Position numbers and translations under genes: made by a program
Shown here: piece by piece, positions 9,689 to 17,723 of the stretch
Layout of the letters: the number at the start of each line of letters is the position of its first letter
Numbering within the stretch: the first letter of the stretch is position 1
Source of the DNA: Comamonas testosteroni
GTDB taxonomy: Bacteria; Pseudomonadota; Gammaproteobacteria; Burkholderiales; Burkholderiaceae_C
Assembly (NCBI GenBank): GCA_008727115.1
Contig: CP044131.1
Location: 2,356,001-2,420,000, forward strand
Length of the DNA stretch: 64,000 nucleotides
Reading direction: 5' to 3'
The notes under the pieces: model-generated
Told to the model about the DNA's origin: nothing
Seen by the model: the letters and a program-made list of their open reading frames with translations, nothing else
Database searches by the model: none

Positions 9689-10707
9689 AGAAAAACATCA
9701 GCCTGACCCGCTACCTGGTCGAGCAGCAACGCGTGGACGGCCTGATCCCCGGCCAACTGCGTCTACTGCTGGAAGTCGTCGCCCGCGCCTGCAAGCGCAT
9801 CAGCTTTGCCGTGAACAAGGGCGAGCTGGGTGACGTCATGGGCACCGCCGGCAGCGAAAACGTGCAGGGCGAAGTGCAGAAGAAGCTGGACATCATCGCC
9901 AACGAAACCCTGATCGAGGCCAACGAATGGGGCGGCCACCTTGCTGCCATGGCTTCCGAGGAAATGGAAGGCATCTACGTGGTGCCCAACCGTTACCCCC
10001 AGGGCGAATACCTGCTGATGTTCGACCCCCTGGATGGCTCGTCCAACATCGACATCAATATGTCCATCGGCACCATCTTCAGCGTGCTCAAGAAGCCTGA
10101 AGGCCACCCCGGTGTGCATGACAGCGACTTCTTCCAGCCCGGCACCCAGCAAGTGGCCGCCGGCTACTGCATCTACGGCCCCCAGACCACCCTGGTGCTG
10201 ACTGTGGGCGATGGCGTGGCCATGTTCACGCTGGACCGCGAGCAAGGCTCCTTCCTGCTGGTCGAAGAAAACGTCCGCATCCCCGAGGACACCAAGGAAT
10301 TCGCCATCAACATGTCGAACATGCGCCACTGGGACGAGCCCGTGAAGCGCTATGTGGACGAAGTGCTGGCCGGTAAGGAAGGCCCTCGCGGCAAGGACTT
10401 CAACATGCGCTGGGTGGCTGCCATGGTGGCCGACGTGCACCGCATCCTGTGCCGAGGCGGCATCTTCATGTACCCCTGGGACAAGCGCGAGCCACAAAAG
10501 CCCGGCAAGCTGCGCCTGATGTACGAAGCCAACCCCATGAGCTGGCTGGTCGAGCAAGCCGGCGGCATGGCCACCAATGGCCGCGAACGCATTCTGGATA
10601 TCCAGCCCACCCAACTGCACGAGCGTGTGAGCGTGGTTCTGGGCTCCAAGAACGAAGTGGAGCGCGTGACCCAGTATCACCTCGAAGCTGATAAAAAAGC
10701 GCTATAA
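9685..10707 (+). CDS. fbp: Fructose-1,6-bisphosphatase, class I
   Basis: A 340-residue enzyme that hydrolyses fructose-1,6-bisphosphate to fructose-6-phosphate in gluconeogenesis (and in the Calvin cycle where present). The metal-binding signature [11 protein letters not shown] and the downstream substrate-binding region [14 protein letters not shown] are visible. The start ATG at 9685 follows AAGGAG with good spacing; a longer frame upstream is only the tail region of the preceding gene. The stop overlaps a TATAAT that probably belongs to the tRNA-Thr promoter just downstream. Confidence 0.95.
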   Translation: MKKNISLTRYLVEQQRVDGLIPGQLRLLLEVVARACKRISFAVNKGELGDVMGTAGSENVQGEVQKKLDIIANETLIEANEWGGHLAAMASEEMEGIYVVPNRYPQGEYLLMFDPLDGSSNIDINMSIGTIFSVLKKPEGHPGVHDSDFFQPGTQQVAAGYCIYGPQTTLVLTVGDGVAMFTLDREQGSFLLVEENVRIPEDTKEFAINMSNMRHWDEPVKRYVDEVLAGKEGPRGKDFNMRWVAAMVADVHRILCRGGIFMYPWDKREPQKPGKLRLMYEANPMSWLVEQAGGMATNGRERILDIQPTQLHERVSVVLGSKNEVERVTQYHLEADKKAL

Positions 10708-10708
10708 T
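10703..10708 (+). promoter_or_regulatory. Probable -10 box of tRNA-Thr
   Basis: A perfect TATAAT overlaps the fbp stop codon, 12 bp before the mature tRNA start. No good -35 is visible at 17 bp, so this is a partial promoter call. Confidence 0.4.
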
Positions 10709-10719
10709 TTTCACTTACC

Positions 10720-10795
10720 GCCGGTGTAGCTCAGTCGGTAGAGCAGCTCATTCGTAATGAGAAGGTCGGGTGTTCGATTCATCTCTCCGGCACCA
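10720..10795 (+). tRNA. tRNA-Thr (anticodon CGT), prophage integration site
   Basis: 76 nt including the encoded CCA. The D-arm AGCTCAGTCGGTAGAGC, the anticodon arm CTCATTCGTAATGAG with anticodon CGT, and the T-loop TTCGATT are present. The acceptor stem GCCGGTG/CTCCGGC has one T-T mismatch and the T-stem uses G-T pairs. The 3' half from 10746 is the copy supplied by the prophage; the displaced chromosomal copy is at 46363. Confidence 0.93.
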
Positions 10796-10798
10796 AGT
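10746..10798 (+). repeat. attL: tRNA-Thr 3'-end copy
   Basis: 53 bp beginning GCTCATTCGTAATGAG and ending CACCAAGT are repeated at 46363-46415, with one difference (C10767 against T46384). The core includes the anticodon stem-loop, a usual crossover place for tyrosine integrases. Confidence 0.92.
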
Positions 10799-10807
10799 AA
10801 ATAAAGG

Positions 10808-10845
10808 AAAGCCCGCTATTTAAAAGATAGCGGGCTTTCTTCTTT
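10808..10845 (+). terminator. Terminator downstream of tRNA-Thr (element-borne)
   Basis: AAAGCCCGCTAT (10808-10819) pairs with ATAGCGGGCTTT (10827-10838), followed by a T-rich tail. It resembles the terminator at the attR side, so the element restores termination of the interrupted tRNA. Confidence 0.85.
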
Positions 10846-11011
10846 TTCGGGTCATGCATCCCCTATGCATCCGGCGGTACATAGTTTTTGCCCGCAGAAA
10901 TCGCTGCGCAGGTGACGCACTCTCCTTTGGCAAAACTGTGGCTCACAGGTTAAGCAGTCTGATCCAAGATGCACTGCTTTCGCTGCTACGGCTTTCAGGT
11001 ACGCTAGCGTT

Positions 11012-11848
11012 ATGCAAAAAATTCCTGTGAATGACACGGTCGTACATGCATTTTCCCAACTGGTAGATGACTCAGGGAACAGCGGAACCTATCGAGAACC
11101 ATCGCATTCGGACATTGAATTCCAAGTAAATGCGTCAGGGCTGGGTTCCGTTGATCCCAAGCAGCAAGGCCAGGTCATTGGAAAAGCTAAGCGTGTCAGG
11201 GCAGTACTCTACGAAGCGATGACAGCCAACCCCGCTGCAGCCTCGCAGTTCGCAATAGGACTCCTTGGAAAAATTCGCGCATGCGGCGGTTTCCGCACGG
11301 GATCTACAAACTTCGTGGGCATTGAGGCAATTGCAAACGCCAAGTCCGCATGTGAAAGCGTTGGCTTTGTCCTAGCAGATGACGGTACGCTTGCCCCAAA
11401 GGTGCTTGAAGCTCTTCGCGGCCCTGAACTGACTGAAGCTTTGCTGGGCTACGCAAGGCGCGCTCAGCGAGGCTCCGAAGATGCCGCTTTACTGGCAGGG
11501 ACAGGGAAAGACCTGCTTGAGGCCACTGCTGCCCACGTACTTATGACAATACGAGGCAGCTACCCTACGGGGGCAAACTTCCAAGCGTTATTGGGAATGG
11601 CCTTCATAGCTTTAGATCTTGCTGTGCCTGAAATGCCTGAAGCTCAAGGTGAGTCACCTGTCCGTGCAATGGAGCGCGGCTTATTCACCACTGCACTTGG
11701 CATTAACCGCGTCCGCAATAAGCAGGGCTCTGGCCATGGCCGTCCATGGCTACCGACACTCACAGATGCCGAAGCCAAGGCAGCGATTGAGTGTGTTGGC
11801 ACAGTCGCCAGTTACTTACAAGCAAAGTTAGCGACACACGGAAGATAG
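11012..11848 (+). CDS. Abortive infection (Abi_C, HEPN-type) protein
   Basis: A 278-residue protein whose C-terminal third matches the abortive-infection C-terminal domain (Abi_C): a hydrophobic helix LLGMAFIALDL, then INRVRNKQGSGHGR with R235, N236 and H242. The R-N-x5-H arrangement is the catalytic pattern of HEPN ribonucleases, a family widely used in phage defence. The N-terminal half has no domain I recognise. It is the first gene inside attL, transcribed inward, and is followed after 105 bp by a second HEPN-like gene that an IS has split. A defence role is inferred from family and position. Confidence 0.75.
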   Translation: MQKIPVNDTVVHAFSQLVDDSGNSGTYREPSHSDIEFQVNASGLGSVDPKQQGQVIGKAKRVRAVLYEAMTANPAAASQFAIGLLGKIRACGGFRTGSTNFVGIEAIANAKSACESVGFVLADDGTLAPKVLEALRGPELTEALLGYARRAQRGSEDAALLAGTGKDLLEATAAHVLMTIRGSYPTGANFQALLGMAFIALDLAVPEMPEAQGESPVRAMERGLFTTALGINRVRNKQGSGHGRPWLPTLTDAEAKAAIECVGTVASYLQAKLATHGR

Positions 11849-12233
11849 TTTCAATCGTCAAGCCACGATTAATCTTCCCTCTTCCTTGTTCAACCTCTTC
11901 ACAACGCAATTGCAGAGTTCGCTCACTATCTAGTTGAGCATTTCCATCGCAACATGGTCGCGACCTGTTTCGAGATTGAAGTAAGTAGCGACCATGAAAT
12001 ATTTCCAGAGGATCTTTGTGTCATGGATGTTTACTCCTTCTTCAAACAGCGCACCGATCTCATCCGTCATTTCTACGATGCGGCCTCGACACCGTTTCTC
12101 GAAACGAAGAAGTGTATTGAGGATGCACTTCCACCATTCGACAATCCGCCCTATGACGACAGCGGAGAGCCAGCATTCTTAAGTGAATGGCTGCGAGCTG
12201 ACGTCGAACATGAGTTGATTGGTCGAACTGCAG

Positions 12234-13266
12234 GGCTTTGTTGCATAAATCGGCCATAGGCCAAGGCATCCCCAATCCCAAATAGATTTACGCAGCAGCG
12301 ACTGTCTGGGGCGTGCCCAGAGCGGTAAATTGATTGAGGATTGAAGCTCGGATGTGCAGCTCGGTCACCTGGCGCTCAAACGTCCTGGCCATGACCTTCT
12401 CGCCGAGTCGCTTGAAGCAATTCATCTTGGTCTCCACCAGTGACCTTCGGTGGTAGCCGCTCCAGCGTTTCCAGATAGCCCGCCCCAACTGCCTACACGC
12501 CTTGACCGCTTCATTGCGGTGAGCAAATGCCAGCCCTTTGCGCAGCTTCGCTCCTTTGCGCGGCGGGATGATTGGAATGGCTCCCCGCAGGTAGCACGCC
12601 TTATGTACATCCTGCGTGTCGTACGCCCCATCACCGGTAAAGCTAGCTATCTCTTCATTGCTTGGAATTTGACCTAGCAGGTCTGCTGCCATGGGCGAGT
12701 CGCCCACTTCATTGGTTGTTACTGCGATGGCCCGAATCTGCAGTGTCTGGGCATCAATACCCAGATGCACCTTGCGCCACTGGCGGCGGCTCTCGGCACC
12801 GTGCTTTTTGGTTTTCCACTCACCTTCGCCCAAGAACTTGATGCCCGTGGAGTCGGCCAGCATGTGCAAGCCTTTGTCACTTGCACGGTAGCGCACCTGC
12901 ACATCCAAGCTCTTTTGCCTGCGACACACCGTGCTGTAGTCGGGCACTGGCCAATGCAGGCCTGCCATACCCAATAGCGACTCAACCAGGCCCAGTGTCT
13001 GGCGCAAGGGCTGGCCAAACAAGCACTTGATGGTCAGGCAAAACTGGATGGCCGCATCTGAGAACTTCTGGCAACGACCACGCTTGCCCGTGGGCCGAGC
13101 TAGCCACTGCATATCCCTATCGAGCCAAATGGTCAGCTCACCTCGCGCCTTCAACGCTGCGTTGTAAGCCTTCCAGTTCGTTGTGCGGTACTTAACCCGA
13201 CCCCAGCTCGTCTCTCTCATCTCCCGAGCCTACCTCAGCTGCGACCGGCATTTGTGCAACAACGCC
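12234..13266 (-). mobile_element. IS5-family (IS903-group) insertion sequence, copy 1
   Basis: 1033 bp with terminal repeats GGCTTTGTTGCA and TGCAACAACGCC (11 of 12 matching when inverted). It is flanked by the 9-bp direct repeat GAACTGCAG (12225-12233 and 13267-13275). A 9-bp duplication and ends of this form are typical of the IS903 group. The second copy lies at 19981-21013 and its transposase translation is identical. Confidence 0.95.
12288..13220 (-). CDS. IS5-family transposase, copy 1
   Basis: A 310-residue DDE transposase. Visible family features are the N-terminal domain ending LARPTGKRGRCQKFSDAAIQ, the first catalytic Asp in HMLADSTGIK, the second in SFTGDGAYDT, and the C-terminal RRSLVETKMNCFKRLG with the catalytic Glu in the Y(2)R(3)E(6)K-like block. 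The copy is full length with intact terminal repeats, so it is probably active. It interrupts the HEPN-like gene. Confidence 0.95.
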   Translation of the reverse strand: MRETSWGRVKYRTTNWKAYNAALKARGELTIWLDRDMQWLARPTGKRGRCQKFSDAAIQFCLTIKCLFGQPLRQTLGLVESLLGMAGLHWPVPDYSTVCRRQKSLDVQVRYRASDKGLHMLADSTGIKFLGEGEWKTKKHGAESRRQWRKVHLGIDAQTLQIRAIAVTTNEVGDSPMAADLLGQIPSNEEIASFTGDGAYDTQDVHKACYLRGAIPIIPPRKGAKLRKGLAFAHRNEAVKACRQLGRAIWKRWSGYHRRSLVETKMNCFKRLGEKVMARTFERQVTELHIRASILNQFTALGTPQTVAAA

Positions 13267-13748
13267 GAACTGCAGTATCAATGCTGTCCGAAGCTTTAAA
13301 ACAGTTCTTTGTCACTTGGGAACGAAAGACCTGGACCAGGCCACCGTGCGCGAAGTGCTTCAATAAAGCATTTGAGTCCGGTTTCATCGCTGGCTATATT
13401 GAGTGTTTCTCCAAGAACTTCGATATTGATTGGTCCACATGTCCTGCTGACTTAGAAATTCTGAAGCAAGTTGTGCTGGCTCGAAATCGTGCACAACACT
13501 CGGACCTTGTTATGGATCACTTGGCACACGATGAGAAGTCACTGCGAACACATCCAAGGCCATTTTTCGTCCGCCCTGAGGACGAAGGACTGGATCTTGC
13601 TGAAAGCAGCATCCTTTCCCCAACCATCTACATCAGCCGCGAGAAACTGCTGGAAGCGATCGACCACGCTGAACGACTGACATCCTGGCTTCAGGAAAGG
13701 ATCGAGGAGCACCGAGCACGCAAATGGGCGCAACGTCAAACAACCTAA

Positions 13749-14054
13749 GACTCATCCTGAATGGCCTGGCAAAGTCACTCGCTAAGGAGCCTGTCGCTCC
13801 TGGGTAGATTGCTATCGCTCCTCAGATCGAACAAGGGATTTGCCATGTCCGCTCCGGTAGCCTTACTTCTCTTTAAATTGGGTGAAATCACTTGCGTTCA
13901 TTTCTGGCTGTATGCATGTCTATATAAATCAATGCAAAATCATGTATAAATATACAGCCATCAAGTTACGCCCCAGCTAGGCCCGCGAACCGAAGAGCGG
14001 GGACCCTGCCCGCCTGCTGGGGCACCTTTTCAGGGAGCACAGTGGGAGTGCGAC
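13749..14054. other. Regulatory gap before the early region
   Basis: About 306 bp without a supported gene. It contains an AT-rich stretch with an 8-bp inverted repeat GGCTGTAT/ATACAGCC (13906-13913 and 13952-13959). It also holds a LexA-like sequence, ATGTATAAATATACAG (13942-13957), and the C4-like structured RNA at 13970-14023. The early promoter and operator probably lie here. Confidence 0.5.
13970..14023 (+). ncRNA. Structured RNA, possibly C4-type antisense RNA
   Basis: An 8-bp closing stem GCCCCAGC (13970-13977)/GCTGGGGC (14016-14023) encloses a hairpin CCCGC/GCGGG with a 10-nt loop and a C-rich unpaired arm. Phage C4 RNAs have this size, lie at the start of an operon leading to antirepressor genes and act as antisense RNAs. 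Here the antirepressor genes follow at 15280 and 16198. The C4 assignment is inference; the fold is visible. Confidence 0.4.
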
Positions 14055-14822
14055 ATGACAGACTACGAAAGCGACAAAGCTCACTTTTGGCGAAACTGTG
14101 ACGTTTGGACTTTAAGCGAGGTGAAGTTTTTGCTCTGCGGCAAATGGCCTGTTGGAGAGGAGACCGCGCCAACGAAACTTCCAATTTGCATCTTAGATTC
14201 CCCCCAAGATATCTACCACTGCATTGAGGAAGACGGGCAAATTCATCTATTGATTGAACACAAAACGAGCAGCAAATTGTTCAATCCAGTCCCAGATGGA
14301 ACCCATCTCGAAGAGTTGATATCTAGGGCCATAGTCGCAGGCGCCCTTACGCCTTTGTCCAGAAGCACCAGCACTTACAACATAAATGCAACCGAAGATC
14401 TGTTCAAACCCAATGAAGTGATTGCTTGGGCAAATGCGCGCGGATGTTTCCCGAACTTTCCTTTTGGCGATAAAGGATCTGCTGGCACTGCAGATCTCAA
14501 AAGCAACAATGAAACCCATCGGTCCGATAATGTAGACGAATCATCAGAAGTGCAGGTCCAGCACCGAGCCTCACCAAACGCAATAGCCGACGATAAGATA
14601 AACGACATTGGAAACTGGAAAACGAAAGTCCAAGAAGAGGCTGCAATCCGATTCAAAAAACTGCGCAAAGCTGGAGCAAGCCCGACAGTTCACTCATTGT
14701 TAGATGGGCTAGCGAGTTGGTGCCGAGAGAACGACATCAAAACCACTGGTGGCATCTATCCAACCAGCGGCTATCTGCGCACCCATGTTTTAGGTGGCCG
14801 GCACTGGACTCCTCCGCGTTAA
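14055..14822 (+). CDS. Unknown prophage early protein
   Basis: A 255-residue soluble protein that I do not recognise. The N-terminal part (FWRNCDVWTLSEVKFLLCGKWP) resembles the start of phage proteins that open with a tryptophan-containing helix pair. Residues 145-190 are polar and probably disordered. The C-terminal part (from about 195, WKTKVQEEAAIRFKKLRKAG) is helical and basic. The start follows GGGAGTGCGAC. It is the first gene after the structured RNA and leads the regulator block. A DNA-binding or regulatory role is possible but not shown. Confidence 0.6.
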   Translation: MTDYESDKAHFWRNCDVWTLSEVKFLLCGKWPVGEETAPTKLPICILDSPQDIYHCIEEDGQIHLLIEHKTSSKLFNPVPDGTHLEELISRAIVAGALTPLSRSTSTYNINATEDLFKPNEVIAWANARGCFPNFPFGDKGSAGTADLKSNNETHRSDNVDESSEVQVQHRASPNAIADDKINDIGNWKTKVQEEAAIRFKKLRKAGASPTVHSLLDGLASWCRENDIKTTGGIYPTSGYLRTHVLGGRHWTPPR

Positions 14823-14826
14823 TTCG

Positions 14827-14877
14827 TTGCACACACTGCACAAGTTGCACAAAGTGGCTTGTGCAAAAGTTGCACAA
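14827..14877. repeat. Cluster of TTGCACAA motifs (operator-like)
   Basis: Within 51 bp there are full TTGCACAA copies at 14845 and 14870, shorter copies at 14827 and 14837, and an inverted copy TTGTGCAA at 14859. The copies at 14845 and 14859 form a dyad with a 6-bp spacer. It lies just after one gene and 150 bp before the HTH gene at 15028, which suits an operator or iteron array. Confidence 0.65.
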
Positions 14878-15027
14878 CCTTCGTTCAGTCTCACAAAATC
14901 TTTATTCCATGCGGCTTGCGGGCTGCATTAGTGGATTTTTTTCTATCTGTGTAGATGCACCTTTGTGCATTCAAGGATTGGCTTCAATCCCTGCAATTGG
15001 TGCAGAGAGCATTGAAGGCAATCCTCT

Positions 15028-15279
15028 ATGCAAGTCACACAGCTCAACATCGGCGACGCCCACCACTCTGCTGCTGAGGCGCCGCAATTTCCTGACCTTC
15101 GGACGGAAAAGCGCCCTTACGTAAACACAGAAACGGCTGCATACTGGCTCAGCCGACGTGCACAAACCATGAGGGTATGGGCCTCCCGCGGTGGTCCAAT
15201 CACCCCTACTCGTATCTATGGCCGCCTAGCGTGGCCAGTAGCAGACATCAAGCGCCTCCTGAACGTGGAGGGCGTGTAA
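15028..15279 (+). CDS. Small helix-turn-helix protein (excisionase/AlpA-like)
   Basis: An 83-residue protein whose residues about 33-80 form a MerR/excisionase-type winged HTH: YVNTETAAYWLSRRAQTMRV, then a PITPTRIYGRLAWPVADIKRL segment that selects and positions the second helix. Phage excisionases and small regulators have this length and pattern. It lies downstream of the TTGCACAA cluster and its stop codon abuts the next start (TAAATG), so translation is coupled to the antirepressor gene. It may direct excision or regulate the early operon. Confidence 0.6.
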   Translation: MQVTQLNIGDAHHSAAEAPQFPDLRTEKRPYVNTETAAYWLSRRAQTMRVWASRGGPITPTRIYGRLAWPVADIKRLLNVEGV

Positions 15280-16194
15280 ATGTCCGCCAGCTTCACAACT
15301 CCCACAGGCACCTCGGCCGCTCTCGGTCACTACAAAAATTCTGTAGTGCACAGCCGCAGCGCTTTGCCCGCAGTGCAGATCAGCGCCGCGACCATCGCAG
15401 GAGTGCAATCCGCCCGCATCACTTACCAAGGCCGTGTGATCTGCCTAACTCCGCAGCTCGCACAGTTCTACGGCTGCACCGAAAAGAACATCCACGACAA
15501 CTACGCCAACAATCGCGACCGCTTTGAGGAAGGGAAGCATTTCGTTAAGTTGGAAGGGGCAGCGCTTCAGGCTTTCAAGGAGCACCCCGAAATTATCGGG
15601 TTGGTTGCCAAGCGTGCCGCCCACCTGATTCTCTGGACAGAGCGCGGTGCCGCTCGCCACGCCAAAATTCTGGAAACGGACAAGGCGTGGGATGTATTCG
15701 GACAACTGGAGGAAGACTATTTCCGCCAAGCTGGCCAGCCCAGCGCGCCCACCATCGACAGCCACGAGGGTGCCCTGCTCGCGCTGCAGCAGCTGACCGC
15801 CCAGCAACTGGCACTGATTCAGGAAAACAAACGCACCTCGGCTGAGCTGGCGCTGGCCGCGCCGAAGGCAGAGTTTGTGGACCGCTACGTGCAGCCAGGT
15901 ACTGGCAGCATGGGCCTACGCCAAGTGTGCAAGGTGCTGGGCGCCAAGCAAAACGAGCTCACGAACTTTCTGCTGGCGCGTGGTCTGATGTACCGCACCA
16001 CACCGCAGGGCCCACTCACCCCCAAGGCAGAGCACATGCACTCGGGCCGCTTTGAGGCCAAGACCGGCACCGCAGAGCATGGAGAGACATCGCACGCCTA
16101 TGTGCACTACAAGTTTTCGCCCAAGGGCGTGACCTGGATTGCAGGCCTCTGGGGCCAGCACAAGGCCAAGCTGGCCCAACAAGTGGAGGTCTGA
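15280..16194 (+). CDS. Phage antirepressor: ORF6N plus KilAC domains
   Basis: A 304-residue protein with two known phage domains. Residues about 43-135 match ORF6N, with the run ITYQGRVICLTPQLAQFYGC and the following EKNIHDNYANNRDRFEEGKH. Residues about 195-300 match KilAC, with the helix MGLRQVCKVLGAKQNELTNF and the terminal KFSPKGVTWIAGLW. Such proteins act as antirepressors or early regulators. The start overlaps the preceding stop. It sits downstream of a C4-like RNA, as in P1-type immunity systems. Confidence 0.88.
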   Translation: MSASFTTPTGTSAALGHYKNSVVHSRSALPAVQISAATIAGVQSARITYQGRVICLTPQLAQFYGCTEKNIHDNYANNRDRFEEGKHFVKLEGAALQAFKEHPEIIGLVAKRAAHLILWTERGAARHAKILETDKAWDVFGQLEEDYFRQAGQPSAPTIDSHEGALLALQQLTAQQLALIQENKRTSAELALAAPKAEFVDRYVQPGTGSMGLRQVCKVLGAKQNELTNFLLARGLMYRTTPQGPLTPKAEHMHSGRFEAKTGTAEHGETSHAYVHYKFSPKGVTWIAGLWGQHKAKLAQQVEV

Positions 16195-16197
16195 ACC

Positions 16198-16752
16198 ATG
16201 ACCGAAACTCAAGATCTGACAACCTTCATTGCTCGCAATGGTTCCGAGCTGGTGACCGACTCGCGCGCCGTGGCGCTGGCCTTTGGCAAACGCCACAAAA
16301 ACGTGCTGCGCGCAATCGAAAACATGCGCGCAAGCACGCATCCTGAGATCGCAGAGCATTACCGGCTCAATTTTGAGCCCACATCATTCGAGGTGCCCGG
16401 CCCCAAGGGCGGAACGCGTGTAGAGCCGATGTACCGCATGACAGCGAAGGGCCTCTCTGAGCTTGCCATGAGCTTCTCAGGTGAGAAGGCCCGCGTCATC
16501 CGCATCCGCTTCCTGAACGCCTTTGAGGAGGTAGCAGACCGCCTGGCTCGCGCAGAGCAAACCATCACCCAGATGCTGCATGACTTGGAGCGCCGCGAGC
16601 TGCCCTCGATCGTCAAAGGCCAGATTGGCTCTCAACTGATGCACCAGCGCCGCAAGGAAAAGCCGGTCTTTGCCGAGAAGCGCGCCACCCTCATGACTCT
16701 GGCGCAGCCCGACTTGCTGGCAGACCCTGCCTCCAAGGAGGCACGTCCATGA
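16198..16752 (+). CDS. Rha family phage regulatory protein
   Basis: A 184-residue protein with the Rha/pRha domain over residues about 12-110: VTDSRAVALAFGKRHKNVLR, then the NFEPTSF segment, then YRMTAKGLSELAMSFSGEKA. Rha proteins are phage regulators first described as interfering with infection of strains lacking IHF. A charged C-terminal tail follows. The start is after GTGGAGGTCTGAACC, three bases from the previous stop. The end overlaps the next ATG by four bases. Confidence 0.88.
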   Translation: MTETQDLTTFIARNGSELVTDSRAVALAFGKRHKNVLRAIENMRASTHPEIAEHYRLNFEPTSFEVPGPKGGTRVEPMYRMTAKGLSELAMSFSGEKARVIRIRFLNAFEEVADRLARAEQTITQMLHDLERRELPSIVKGQIGSQLMHQRRKEKPVFAEKRATLMTLAQPDLLADPASKEARP

Positions 16753-17720
16753 TGAGCACAGCCATTCAACGCCGCAAACAAGACTGCACCAAACCGCCAA
16801 TCAAGGATGCGCAGCCACTCCCCTGTCGTGCCCTGATTACAAATGCCGCCGCCCACTTGGAAAATGCCGCAGCCCCGGCAAATGCCGCCCCTCTGGAAAA
16901 TGCCGCTCTCCAGCAGGCTGAGAAAATTAGAGTGCTTAGACCGCCCCACGGTACAGAGAAGACTCCTATTGCACCGCCCCACGGTACAGAGCCTGCCTCT
17001 GCTGTACCGCCCCACGGTACTATCCACCCCTGTTTTACCTCCCTCTCTGTACCGCCCCACGGACACCATCTAGAAGAGCCATCTGTCCCCGGATTTAAAC
17101 CCTGCAGCACTGAGAAGTTCAGTGCTTGCCATCACGCTGAGAGCAGCCCAGTGCTGAAAGGAAAACAGCCAAGCCTCTTCACAAGCAGCGCGGCCTTGTG
17201 CTACATTGCAGGCAAGCCGAGAGGCCTAGGGCTGATAAGCCCGGTGCTTGAAAACACTCCAAAAACAGCGGTAGCAACCTCCACCGTCAAGCGAGGTTTT
17301 GTTTCGTCCAAATTTTTGGGGCTGCGTATATTTGCGCGCCGCTACACAGTTATGGGCGAGATGGGGCTGGGCTACTCGCAAGGGTGCTCTTTATCCGTGA
17401 GGACGCCCGCACGTCTGTTTACGTGTTTTCAACATCTCGTCCACCCTATGCGCTTGAAAACGCAAACGGTGGGTTCTCTGATTCAAACAGGAATCCAGAC
17501 AATGACCGCCACTACCAAGGCCAGCTGCCGCGCTGCGCCACAAAACCGAGACGACCTCGGGATTGCCGACCCCATCCAACTGCATGCCGACGCGCATAAC
17601 GCGCTGAATATGGCCGTGTTCTACCTGCGCCAGCCCGATGCCAATGTGGCCGGAGCCCGTCGCAAGGCCATTCAAGCCCTGTCCGCACTGCGCGGCCTGT
17701 CGCTGGCGCTGGAGGGCTAA
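16749..17720 (+). CDS. Repeat-rich ORF of doubtful product; real gene may start at 17502
   Basis: A 323-codon frame begins at ATGATG after a strong AAGGAGG and overlaps the Rha stop. Its first third is repetitive: four NAA units (16841-16910) and four PPHG units spaced 33, 33 and 45 bp. The middle is cysteine- and basic-rich and does not look like a folded domain. The last 72 residues, from the ATG at 17502 after AACAGGAATCC, look like ordinary protein (LGIADPIQLHADAHNALNMA). Either a long repeat protein is made, or 16753-17501 is mainly a structured leader and the functional gene is 17502-17720. I cannot decide from sequence alone. Confidence 0.45.
   Translation: MMSTAIQRRKQDCTKPPIKDAQPLPCRALITNAAAHLENAAAPANAAPLENAALQQAEKIRVLRPPHGTEKTPIAPPHGTEPASAVPPHGTIHPCFTSLSVPPHGHHLEEPSVPGFKPCSTEKFSACHHAESSPVLKGKQPSLFTSSAALCYIAGKPRGLGLISPVLENTPKTAVATSTVKRGFVSSKFLGLRIFARRYTVMGEMGLGYSQGCSLSVRTPARLFTCFQHLVHPMRLKTQTVGSLIQTGIQTMTATTKASCRAAPQNRDDLGIADPIQLHADAHNALNMAVFYLRQPDANVAGARRKAIQALSALRGLSLALEG
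16940..17064 (+). repeat. Tandem ACCGCCCCACGG repeat with small hairpins
   Basis: Copies start at 16940, 16973, 17006 and 17051. Three continue to CGGTAC; the third is a full GTACCG-CCCCA-CGGTAC hairpin. The first two spacings are exactly 33 bp, which is also 11 codons. A second family, AAATGCCGC, occurs four times just upstream (16841-16903). Confidence 0.85.
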
Positions 17721-17723
17721 ACC

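Larger units (their letters stand above)
11954..13748 (+). pseudogene. HEPN-like protein gene split by an IS5-family insertion
   Basis: Removing the IS (12234-13266) and one copy of its 9-bp duplication GAACTGCAG rejoins 11954-12233 to 13276-13748 in one frame: 250 residues, joined as ELIGRTA-VSMLSEALKQFF. The second half contains LARNRAQHSD, an R163-N-x3-H168 pattern typical of HEPN ribonuclease domains. The frame stays open upstream of the ATG to 11873 and reads plausibly as protein, so the native start may lie further left with a rare codon. As it stands each half is a separate fragment and the gene is probably inactive. Its partner is likely the Abi_C gene upstream. Confidence 0.75.

Noticed and set aside
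13761-13949. 62-residue plus-strand frame in the regulatory gap
   Set aside because: Leu/Ser-rich with no ribosome-binding site, and it overlaps likely operator sequences.
16940-17064. CRISPR-like array
   Set aside because: Only four short (12-15 bp) repeats with spacers of 18 and 30 bp, inside a coding frame and without cas genes; this does not fit a CRISPR array.
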